From contig JAUNUL010000156.1 in the NCBI GenBank assembly GCA_030538175.1, forward strand, positions 1 to 6,837: a stretch of 6,837 nucleotides of DNA, read 5' to 3'. The notes under the pieces were generated by a model that was not told the origin of the DNA, ran no database searches, and saw only the letters and a list, made by a program, of their open reading frames with translations. The stretch comes from Propionibacteriaceae bacterium. GTDB lineage: Bacteria; Actinomycetota; Actinomycetes; Propionibacteriales; Propionibacteriaceae. Position 1 is the first letter of the stretch; the number at the start of each line of letters is the position of its first letter. The position numbers were made by a program, and so were the translations under genes. This document shows positions 1-5,409 of this stretch, one piece after another.

Positions 1-1004
1 GGTGCCGGGTCGAGGGCAGCCGCCGGTACAGCGGGCTCGCGCAGGCCGTGCTGAGTCATGTCGCCTGTGGACCGTGGGGCAGTTGCCTGGCTCGAGGCGT
101 CTGGGTTCAGGTCTGGTGTGAGTGTGGTGAGGTCGCCGGTGAGGATGGCCGCGGCGCGGGCGGGATCGGCGAGGAGTTCGAGGGCCTTGGCGCGCAGGAC
201 CGGGCGGGTGGTGTCGGGCTCGATGATGTCCAGGACATCGGCCAGGGCGTTGATCGTGGCTTCGAGGTCCAGGCCTTCGGGTCCGTTGAGTTGGGCCCGC
301 AGGTTCAGGGTCCCAGCACCGTCGGGGTCACGGTCGGGGTAGAACTGCACGAACCGAGCCGCCAGTCCATGCCGTCGGCGGGCTTCGGTGCTGGCGGGAT
401 CAAGGATGGAGATCAACCGTTTCGCCCGGTTCAGGATCGCGCCCGGGGGCAAACCGGGGGCACGCAGGGCGAGTTGCCGGTCGAGTTCCCGGCACCGTTC
501 GACGGTGAGAGTCGCTGCGCGAGTGAGCTCGGCAACTTTGCAGCCAACCCAGCCCGGCACCTGGTCGTGTTCGATATGGGCCCACAGTCCGGGCAGGCGG
601 TGGCGCAGATCGAGCACGTTCCCGATCAGGACCGCGGCCGCGTCCGGGCTGATCCCCAACGCGGGTCCGACCTCGAACCGCAGAAACTCCGAGGCTTCCG
701 GACTCCCATCGGCCCCGTATTGCCACAACCGCTCACCCACACCCGAGGACCCAGCGTCGAGACGGCCGGGGCCAGGGTCAGGGTCGATGGACATCGCGTC
801 GACCACGTGGTCGATGTTGTCGATCCAGGACCACACCTCCGCAGCCCGAGCGATCAACACGAGCTGATCGATCCGGGCTTCACGTTCCCGACGGGCTGCG
901 GCGGCCAGGGCGTGGATGACCGTGGCCCGGTCCCACCCGGTCACCGGATCACATGCCCGCCCACCCGCACCCGCATGTTCGGGAGTCGCTGGTGGTTCAT
1001 TCAT
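1..1004 (-). CDS. DUF222 (13E12-repeat family) protein, likely HNH endonuclease, 3' end cut by window edge
   Basis: Reading down from the ATG at 1004-1002, 334 codons are open with no stop to the left edge, so only the N-terminal part is present. The start is well supported: AGGAGG lies 6 bases upstream (complement of 1011-1016). A second ATG at 1000-998 is out of frame. Residues about 20-285 look like DUF222. They include FEVGPALGISPDAAAVLIG (110-128), LRHRLPGLWAHIE (133-145), a VPGW..CKVAELT stretch (149-161) and the late motif RAKALELLADPARA (271-284). After about residue 290 a Pro/Ala/Thr-rich linker begins. Members of this actinobacterial family usually carry a C-terminal HNH nuclease domain after such a linker. 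That domain would lie beyond position 1 and is not seen here. These genes are often multicopy and some serve as phage or mobile-element integration sites; their function is poorly understood. Family assignment is firm, nuclease activity is inferred. Confidence 0.9.
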   Translation of the reverse strand, partial: MNEPPATPEHAGAGGRACDPVTGWDRATVIHALAAAARREREARIDQLVLIARAAEVWSWIDNIDHVVDAMSIDPDPGPGRLDAGSSGVGERLWQYGADGSPEASEFLRFEVGPALGISPDAAAVLIGNVLDLRHRLPGLWAHIEHDQVPGWVGCKVAELTRAATLTVERCRELDRQLALRAPGLPPGAILNRAKRLISILDPASTEARRRHGLAARFVQFYPDRDPDGAGTLNLRAQLNGPEGLDLEATINALADVLDIIEPDTTRPVLRAKALELLADPARAAAILTGDLTTLTPDLNPDASSQATAPRSTGDMTQHGLREPAVPAAALDPA

Positions 1005-1010
1005 GAGTAG

Positions 1011-1016
1011 CCTCCT
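1011..1016 (-). promoter_or_regulatory. Shine-Dalgarno site of the DUF222 gene
   Basis: The minus strand reads AGGAGG, a perfect anti-16S core, with a 6-base spacer to the ATG at 1004. It fixes this start over the out-of-frame ATG 4 bases further on. Confidence 0.8.
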
Positions 1017-1055
1017 CGCTAACGGTCATGCGCGAAAGAATCGCTTGCATGTTCC

Positions 1056-1061
1056 ATTATC
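1056..1061 (-). promoter_or_regulatory. Possible -10 element for the DUF222 gene
   Basis: The minus strand reads GATAAT, five of six matches to TATAAT, about 52 bases upstream of the DUF222 start codon. No convincing TTGACA-like -35 lies 16-18 bases further upstream, so this is only a candidate. The surrounding stretch (about 1020-1140) looks more AT-rich than the coding regions, as expected for a promoter. Confidence 0.3.
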
Positions 1062-1100
1062 GGCGACGAGGTCTGGTATTTCCCGGTCCATCACCAGATC

Positions 1101-1109
1101 TGTGGACAA
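1101..1109 (-). promoter_or_regulatory. DnaA-box-like 9-mer, TTGTCCACA
   Basis: The minus strand reads TTGTCCACA, one base from the E. coli consensus TTATNCACA and matching the form typical of high-GC actinobacterial DnaA boxes. It lies about 100 bases upstream of the DUF222 start, in the same orientation as, and exactly 30 bp from, a second box at 1131-1139. The sequence match is direct; binding by DnaA is inference. Confidence 0.55.
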
Positions 1110-1130
1110 CTCTCCAGAACCCAAATCAGC

Positions 1131-1139
1131 TGTGGATAA
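1131..1139 (-). promoter_or_regulatory. DnaA-box-like 9-mer, perfect consensus TTATCCACA
   Basis: The minus strand reads TTATCCACA, a perfect DnaA box. It overlaps one copy of TCAGCTG (1126-1132), and a second copy lies 20 bp away (1146-1152). With the box at 1101-1109 it makes a direct pair 30 bp apart, close to three helical turns, so both would face the same side of the DNA. No replication genes are adjacent, so an origin is unlikely. Confidence 0.55.
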
Positions 1140-1198
1140 ACCACGTCAGCTGCCCCGCGGCCCGTTGCCGGCAGGAGGGGCTGCCTACCCACCGGCCA

Positions 1199-1221
1199 CG
1201 CCGGATCGAGTCGACCCGGCG
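1199..1221 (-). terminator. Strong GC-rich hairpin after the dehydrogenase gene
   Basis: This 23-base near-palindrome starts 26 bases past the dehydrogenase stop codon. In RNA it can form a 10-bp stem (CGCCGGGUCG with CGAUCCGGCG, one G-U pair) closed by a 3-base ACU loop. There is no U-run after it, so it is not a textbook rho-independent terminator. U-less hairpins are often proposed as terminators in actinobacteria. Being nearly symmetrical it could also be a protein-binding palindrome, but its place directly after the stop favours transcript termination or 3'-end stabilisation. Confidence 0.55.
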
Positions 1222-1246
1222 CAGGCTCAGTGTTCGGTTAAAGGTG

Positions 1247-2017
1247 TCAGCGGTTGGTGTACCCAGCGTCCACGTCGATGCAGGTCGCGGTGACGTAGCT
1301 CGACAGATCGGAGGCGAGCCACAGGCAGGCCTGGGCGATCTCGCGGCCGGCGGCGAAGCGACCGAGCAGGGAGAGCTGCGGGGCGAATTCCTCGGGGTTG
1401 ATGCCGGCGTCACTCAAAGCGCTCTGCAGCATCGGGGTGTCAATCGCACCCGGCGCCACGGCGTTAACACGAATGCCGTCCTTGCCGTGCTCCAGGGCGG
1501 CGACCTTGGTCAGGCCGAGCACGCCGTGTTTGGCGGCGACATATGCCACGTTGTGCGGCTGGGGGCGGAACCCGGACACCGACGAGATGTTGACGATCGA
1601 GCCACCGCCACCCTGGGCGAGGAGCTGACGGATCTGGTACTTGCAGCACAGGGCCTGGCCCTTGAGGTCGACCGCCATGAGCTTGTCCCAATAGTCCTCG
1701 TCAAAATCGACCAGCGGGGCATTATCCGGCTGGATCGCGGCGTTGTTGACGGCAACATCCAGACGTCCGAACGTGTCGACGGCATGCTGAACCATCGCCT
1801 GCACATCGGTGGTGTTCGAGACATCGGTGCGGATGAAGGTTGCCTCGCCGCCGTTTCCCTGGATTTCGGCGACAACCTGCTGGCCAAGTTCTTCATTCAG
1901 GTCGGCCACGACCACTTTGGCTTTGGCTTCAGCGAAAAGAATCGCTGCTTCCTTGCCCATGCCCATGGCCGCACCGGTGATAATTGCGACCTTGCCATCG
2001 AGAATTGGGAACGTCAT
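1247..2017 (-). CDS. Short-chain dehydrogenase/reductase (classical SDR)
   Basis: This 256-residue protein is a full-length classical SDR, a soluble NAD(P)-dependent oxidoreductase with a Rossmann fold. Visible motifs are the cofactor loop TGAAMGMG (14-21), an acidic residue D39 at the end of the second strand (VVVADL) that favours NAD(H) over NADP(H), D65-V66 (adenine contact), NNAA (91-94), catalytic S146, Y159 and K163 (YVAAK), and the PG motif (189-190) followed by DTP. The usual tetrad asparagine is replaced by aspartate in VDLKG (D117), a variant I also recall from other SDRs. The start chosen is the ATG at 2017-2015, which puts the cofactor loop at the usual distance from the N-terminus and has AAAGG 7 bases upstream. 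A TTG at 2092 would add 25 residues unlike the family. The substrate (sugar, hydroxysteroid-like or other alcohol) cannot be told. The gene lies 120 bp after the GH3 gene in the same direction and could share its transcript. Confidence 0.93.
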   Translation of the reverse strand: MTFPILDGKVAIITGAAMGMGKEAAILFAEAKAKVVVADLNEELGQQVVAEIQGNGGEATFIRTDVSNTTDVQAMVQHAVDTFGRLDVAVNNAAIQPDNAPLVDFDEDYWDKLMAVDLKGQALCCKYQIRQLLAQGGGGSIVNISSVSGFRPQPHNVAYVAAKHGVLGLTKVAALEHGKDGIRVNAVAPGAIDTPMLQSALSDAGINPEEFAPQLSLLGRFAAGREIAQACLWLASDLSSYVTATCIDVDAGYTNR

Positions 2018-2114
2018 TTCCCCGCCTTTCGCGTCTGTGAATGCCGCAATCAACGTAGCGGGCAGCACATTCGGGTTCGTCGTGTCTCGCAAGCCCGCTT
2101 TGCCCGTCTCACCA

Positions 2115-2126
2115 GGCGCTTGCGCC
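2115..2126 (-). terminator. Small hairpin after the GH3 gene (weak)
   Basis: GGCGC-TT-GCGCC (same arms on the minus strand) begins 11 bases past the GH3 stop codon. The physical hairpin is probably only a 4-bp GC stem with a 4-base loop, and there is no U-run. It may attenuate transcription between the GH3 and dehydrogenase genes, but the evidence is weak. The rest of the 120-bp gap shows no clear promoter. Confidence 0.25.
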
Positions 2127-2137
2127 CATTCAACTGC

Positions 2138-4306
2138 TCAGACAACCGTAAAATGTTCGGCCACTGTGTCCTCACTCGAAGTGCCGACGAAAACAGTGAA
2201 GTTCCCCTTCGGCACAGCCCAGCCGCGCTCGGCATAGCTCCACACCGACAGCGGATGATGCGTCGCCGCCGGATCGACCACGATCCGCACCCGCTCCCGT
2301 TTCCCGGCAGCCACATGGACCTTGGCGAAGCCGACCAACCGCTTGGGCGGCTGCCCCGTGGAGTCCGGGAATCCGAGATAGACCTGCACGACCTCCGCCC
2401 CTGGGCGTACGCCAACATTCGCGACCGTCGCCTCGACCGTGACCGGCGACGTTCCGGGCTGATCCCCGGCATCGACGGTGACGTCGGTGACCTCGAAGGT
2501 CGTGTACGACAACCCGAACCCGAACGCCCACAGCGGCTCGATGTTCTCGGCCTGATGCCAGCGGTACCCCATCCGCAGGCCCTCGGAATACCGGATCACC
2601 GGATAGCCGGCCCCCTCGTCGGTGCCCGGGTACCGCTCCGGCCGCCCGGCGATCAGGGTGTCATCGGCGGACCGGGGGTATGTCGTCGGCACCTTGCCAG
2701 ACGGGTTGACCACGCCCAGCAGCAGGTCCGGCACCACGTGCCCATCTTCTGTGCCCTGATTCCAGACCTCCAGAATCGCCGGCACCGCGTCGACCCACGG
2801 CATCAGCACCGGACTCGAATCCTTGAGCACCAGCACCGTTCGCGGGTTGACCGGGCCGAGCTCGGTGATCAACCGATCCTGGTTGTTCGGTAGGTGCATG
2901 TCCGGCAGGTCTGCGCCCTCGGTTGCGACCAGCCCGGCCATGATCACCACCACGTCAGCTGTCCTCGCCGCCGCAACAGCCTCGTCGAGATTGCTGAGAT
3001 CGTTCGCCACGATCACCGCCTCGACCGTCGCGGTCCCACCGACCTCGGTCAGCACATCCTGGAATCCCGGCAGGGGATCGACCGTGTACAACGGGTCGAC
3101 CCGCGACGAACCGCCGCCACCTTGGCAGGCACGTGCGGCGTACTTCTCCTGGCCGACAATCAGCATCCGCCCACCATCAGGATCAAGCGGCAGAATCCCA
3201 CCCTCGTTCTTCAGCAGCACCGCCATGTCCCCGCCGATCCGCCGGGCGATCGCACCATGCGCCGCCGCGTCGATCTCGCCGGGGGCATAGGGCCGCTCGA
3301 ACTGACCGAACCGGAACATTTGCGTGAACCGCCGCACCAGCGCCCGATCGACCGTTTCGATCTCCAGGCTCGTGTCGTTGAGCGCGTTCTTGATGTTCGT
3401 CTCGTTCAGCCATTTCGCGTCCGGCATCTCGTGATCCAGCCCCGCATTCAGGCTCGCCGCCGCCGATCGCGTCGACCAGAAATCAGACTGCACATAGCCC
3501 TCGAAGCCCCACTCGTCCCGAAGAATGTCGTGCAAGGTGTGCCGATATTCCGTGGCATAAACGCCGCGCACCCGGTTATAGGCACTCATGATCGCCGCGA
3601 TCTCGCCGTCCTTGACCAACATCTCGAACGGCAGCAGATAGAGCTCACGCAGCACATGCTCATCCAGCTCCACATTCGTGCGGAACCGCTCATATTCCTG
3701 ATCGTTGACCACATAGTGCTTGCCCATCGCAATCACATCGTGGGCCTGGATCGCCTTCGTCACCTCGACGCCCATCACGCCCGACAGATAGGGATCCTCG
3801 GAGAAGTACTCGAAGTTCCGCCCGGCCGTCGCGGTCCGATGCAGACACACCCCCGGGCCCTCAAGCACGTGCTGCCCGAGCGTCGCGGTCTCGCTGCCGA
3901 TGATGTCGCCGTACGCCGCCGCCAGTGCCGGGTCGAAACTCGCCGCCACCCCGATCGTCATCGGCAGGGCCGTGGCCGGCGGGGACGGCGTACCGTCACC
4001 CATCCCCACCCCGACCGGTCCGTTCGTGATCCGGAACCGCGGAATCCCGAGCTCGTCGATCGCCGCGACGTGCCGCTCGACCCGGATCTGCGCCGCCAAC
4101 GCGGCCATCTCCTCCTCGGTCGTCGCCTGGTTGATCGCGCCATAGATGTCGATGGTCTCCATCGCGCCGTGCAGTTGGGCGATCTTCTGATCCAGCGTCA
4201 TCGCGGCGACGAGCGCCACGGCCCGTTCCCGTGGGGTCAGGGTCGTGTCGAGCCAGGGTCGGTCAGTGGGGGACTGGGTGCGCGCGTCATCGGTCACCTT
4301 GGTCAC
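2138..4306 (-). CDS. GH3 family beta-glucosidase, cytosolic
   Basis: This complete 722-residue glycoside hydrolase family 3 enzyme would remove terminal beta-linked glucose (or a related sugar) from glycosides with retention. The N-terminal (alpha/beta)8 domain includes MTLDQKIAQLHG (36-47), GPGVCLHRTATAGRNFEYFSEDP (split here: GPGV at 150, GRNFEYFSEDP at 162-172), KHY (196-198) and NDQE (201-204). The predicted nucleophile is D275 in GYVQSDF. The second domain has the glycine-rich GGGGSSRV (396-403) and TEGAD (462-466), where E463 is the best acid/base candidate. The C-terminal fibronectin-III-like domain starts after FGFGLSYT (595-601) and includes the typical AEVVQVYLG. No PA14 insert is present, and no signal peptide or membrane segment, so it acts in the cytosol on imported or small glycosides. 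The start is GTG without a clear Shine-Dalgarno; a 7-codon ORF upstream overlaps it by 4 bases. A second in-frame GTG lies at codon 4. Substrate could also be a xyloside or natural-product glycoside. Confidence 0.95.
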   Translation of the reverse strand: MTKVTDDARTQSPTDRPWLDTTLTPRERAVALVAAMTLDQKIAQLHGAMETIDIYGAINQATTEEEMAALAAQIRVERHVAAIDELGIPRFRITNGPVGVGMGDGTPSPPATALPMTIGVAASFDPALAAAYGDIIGSETATLGQHVLEGPGVCLHRTATAGRNFEYFSEDPYLSGVMGVEVTKAIQAHDVIAMGKHYVVNDQEYERFRTNVELDEHVLRELYLLPFEMLVKDGEIAAIMSAYNRVRGVYATEYRHTLHDILRDEWGFEGYVQSDFWSTRSAAASLNAGLDHEMPDAKWLNETNIKNALNDTSLEIETVDRALVRRFTQMFRFGQFERPYAPGEIDAAAHGAIARRIGGDMAVLLKNEGGILPLDPDGGRMLIVGQEKYAARACQGGGGSSRVDPLYTVDPLPGFQDVLTEVGGTATVEAVIVANDLSNLDEAVAAARTADVVVIMAGLVATEGADLPDMHLPNNQDRLITELGPVNPRTVLVLKDSSPVLMPWVDAVPAILEVWNQGTEDGHVVPDLLLGVVNPSGKVPTTYPRSADDTLIAGRPERYPGTDEGAGYPVIRYSEGLRMGYRWHQAENIEPLWAFGFGLSYTTFEVTDVTVDAGDQPGTSPVTVEATVANVGVRPGAEVVQVYLGFPDSTGQPPKRLVGFAKVHVAAGKRERVRIVVDPAATHHPLSVWSYAERGWAVPKGNFTVFVGTSSEDTVAEHFTVV

Positions 4307-4326
4307 GTTAGGCAGGCGTACGCCAT
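4303..4326 (-). CDS. Possible 7-codon leader ORF overlapping the GH3 start
   Basis: An ATG at 4326-4324 opens a seven-codon frame encoding MAYACLT, ending in a TGA that shares GTGA with the GH3 start codon (4-base overlap). The GH3 gene has no evident Shine-Dalgarno, so terminating ribosomes could re-initiate there. The leader itself has no good ribosome binding site either, and so short an ORF can arise by chance. The leader codons contain the palindrome GGCGTACGCC. Confidence 0.25.
   Translation of the reverse strand: MAYACLT
4315..4324. promoter_or_regulatory. 10-bp perfect palindrome GGCGTACGCC upstream of the GH3 gene
   Basis: This perfect palindrome ends 8 bases before the GH3 start codon. 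It could be an operator half of a sugar-responsive repressor site or part of an RNA structure masking the start. No regulator gene is in the window to match it. Confidence 0.3.
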
Positions 4327-4343
4327 CCCGGGCCGGGTTGCCC

Positions 4344-4360
4344 GAAGTTGCCCCAACTTC
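4344..4360. repeat. Perfect inverted repeat between the ABM-protein and GH3 genes
   Basis: GAAGTTG-CCC-CAACTTC is a perfect 7-bp inverted repeat with a 3-base centre. It lies 13 bases past the ABM-protein stop codon and 38 bases before the GH3 start. On the transcript it can form a 7-bp hairpin with a GGG loop, but no U-run follows. An adjacent direct repeat GTTGCCC (4337-4343 and 4347-4353) sits at a 10-bp period. Either a terminator of the RidA-ABM unit or an operator for the GH3 gene would fit. Confidence 0.5.
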
Positions 4361-4372
4361 CTGGACCGACCC

Positions 4373-4945
4373 TTACTTCTGGCGGGGCACCAGGAACGGC
4401 TTCATCACCTTGGTGATCACTGGCGCGACGAGATATGTCATCGTCAACACGATCAGGCTCACGTTGATCGCGGTCATCACCAGGAAGGGGATTTTCCCGT
4501 CTGGATTCCAGAATCCGGCGAGAAAGATGAAGAACGAGGCGAGTGGCCAGATGCCCATCCACGTCACGACGGCGGTCTTCCAGCGTGGCGGTTTGGGGGC
4601 GTTGGCCGGGATGGATGGCCCGGTGAACCACTCCTCGAGCGCGTTCAGCCGCCGGTGTTCCGGCTCGCCCTCGGCGTGCGGGCGCATGCGTTCGAAGATG
4701 TGCTTGCGGTCGGCGGAGTTGTCCCAGGCGGCGAGGTCGGCTTCGGAGGCGAAGTTGACCGCCACCTGGTACGCACAACCCGGCGTCTCGGGCGGGATGA
4801 TCTCGGCGCCCTCGAAGCCGTGGTGGTCCCGCATCTTCAGCAGCATCTCGCGCACGAGCGCTTCGTATTGCTCCTCATGCCCCGGCAGCGCCCGCCGCCG
4901 CGCAATGCGCGTGACGGCGGTGCTGTCGTTGGGCTGCTCGGTCAC
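4373..4945 (-). CDS. ABM-domain membrane protein (antibiotic biosynthesis monooxygenase-like, two C-terminal TM helices)
   Basis: This 190-residue protein has two parts. Residues about 10-107 resemble the ABM / dimeric alpha-beta barrel superfamily, with the typical pattern R-x-x-x-PGHE at 17-24, YQVAVNF (59-65) and AAWDNSADRKHIFERM (72-87). Residues about 122-180 follow WF-x-G-P and PPRWKTA with two hydrophobic helices, about 125-144 and 153-176, separated by a short loop with NPDGK, and a basic C-terminus. This architecture matches the COG3224-type membrane-anchored ABM-like proteins, whose biochemical role is not established; true ABM monooxygenases oxidise aromatic polyketides without cofactor. 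With both helices at the C-terminus the soluble domain is probably cytosolic (positive-inside reasoning). Translation starts at a GTG that overlaps the stop of the RidA-like gene (GTGA), so the two are translationally coupled and probably made in related amounts. Function is not known. Confidence 0.82.
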   Translation of the reverse strand: MTEQPNDSTAVTRIARRRALPGHEEQYEALVREMLLKMRDHHGFEGAEIIPPETPGCAYQVAVNFASEADLAAWDNSADRKHIFERMRPHAEGEPEHRRLNALEEWFTGPSIPANAPKPPRWKTAVVTWMGIWPLASFFIFLAGFWNPDGKIPFLVMTAINVSLIVLTMTYLVAPVITKVMKPFLVPRQK

Positions 4946-5346
4946 TTGCCGAGATATGCAGTCGCCTCGATCTCCACGAGGAAGACCGGGCGGCCGAGGG
5001 CGGCGACGCCGACGACGGTGTGGGTCGGGGGCACCGGGCCGGTGAACCAGCGGTGGCGGGCCTCGGACACCTTGGGCGCATCGGTGGTGTGGACGAGATA
5101 CGTCGTGGTCTGCACGATGTCGTCCATCGTGCCGCCGGCGGCCTCGACGACCGCCTTCATGTTGGTGAACGCCTGCTCGATCTGGGCCTCAACGTCCCCC
5201 TCACCGACGATCGAGCCATCGGAAGTGAACGACACCATGCCGGCGATGTGGAGGGTGTCCCCGGCGAGCACGCCATAGGAATAGTTGCTGGGCTGGGCGC
5301 CCGAGGCGGGCAGTGAGTCCGGCATGATCGCCTTGACCTTCGACAT
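4942..5346 (-). CDS. RidA/YjgF/YER057c/UK114 family protein lacking the canonical arginine
   Basis: This 134-residue protein spans the whole RidA fold, a small trimeric cytosolic protein. Typical features are LHIAGMVSF (32-40), the IEQAFTNMKAVVEAAGG stretch (56-72), DDIVQTTTYLV (75-85), RWFTGPVPPTHTVVGV (99-114) and VEIEATAY (124-131). Canonical RidA hydrolyses reactive enamines/imines from PLP enzymes and needs an arginine (R105 in E. coli) to hold the carboxylate. At the aligned position this protein has H109 (PPTHTVV), while the glutamate of VEIEA (E125) is kept. It therefore probably belongs to another Rid subfamily, with a different substrate or a non-deaminase role. The ATG start at 5346 has a good AAAGGAG 4 bases upstream. 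Its stop overlaps the start of the ABM-membrane gene (GTGA), which suggests a shared job, for example acting on the same unstable intermediate. Confidence 0.93.
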   Translation of the reverse strand: MSKVKAIMPDSLPASGAQPSNYSYGVLAGDTLHIAGMVSFTSDGSIVGEGDVEAQIEQAFTNMKAVVEAAGGTMDDIVQTTTYLVHTTDAPKVSEARHRWFTGPVPPTHTVVGVAALGRPVFLVEIEATAYLGK

Positions 5347-5350
5347 GAAG

Positions 5351-5357
5351 CTCCTTT
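5351..5357 (-). promoter_or_regulatory. Shine-Dalgarno site of the RidA-like gene
   Basis: The minus strand reads AAAGGAG with a 4-base spacer to the ATG at 5346. It supports this start and independent initiation of the RidA-ABM pair, in contrast to the coupled downstream gene. Confidence 0.75.
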
Positions 5358-5367
5358 GATTCGGTTG

Positions 5368-5400
5368 TACGCCTAAGAGGACGAACTGCCTTGAGCGTAC
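5368..5400. repeat. Imperfect inverted repeat between the response regulator and RidA-like genes
   Basis: Arms GTACGCCTAAG (5368-5378) and CTTGAGCGTAC (5390-5400) match at 9 of 11 positions in inverted orientation, with 11 bases between them. The arm starts are 22 bp apart, about two helical turns, as expected for a dimeric regulator site. It lies in the 63-bp gap that should hold the RidA-gene promoter. No U-run makes a terminator of the regulator gene less likely. An autoregulatory or NarL-type binding site is possible but unproven. Confidence 0.4.
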
Positions 5401-5409
5401 CCCGACGCC

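Noticed and set aside
48..1010. A 320-codon plus-strand frame over the left end.
   Set aside because: It is the antisense shadow of the DUF222 gene, which has a good ribosome binding site and clear family motifs; the plus frame shows low-complexity Gly/Arg/Val sequence.
1101..1139. Chromosomal or plasmid replication origin based on DnaA boxes.
   Set aside because: Only two boxes are present, with no long AT-rich unwinding region and no dnaA, dnaN, rep or par genes nearby.
2018..2092. TTG start giving a 25-residue extension of the dehydrogenase.
   Set aside because: The extension has no family match and would move the cofactor loop away from the N-terminus; the ATG at 2017 has AAAGG at suitable spacing.
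2138..4306. GH3 enzyme as a NagZ-type beta-N-acetylhexosaminidase.
   Set aside because: NagZ is a shorter, single-domain form with a KH-containing catalytic loop; this protein has the second domain and C-terminal fibronectin-III-like domain of beta-glucosidases.
1028..5278. Very long plus-strand open frames (621 and 794 codons) in the same frame, separated by a single TAG at 2891-2893.
   Set aside because: They are antisense to the dehydrogenase, GH3, ABM and RidA genes, and their translations are Arg/His/Pro-rich with no recognisable domain. Strong GC bias in the real genes removes stops from the opposing frame.
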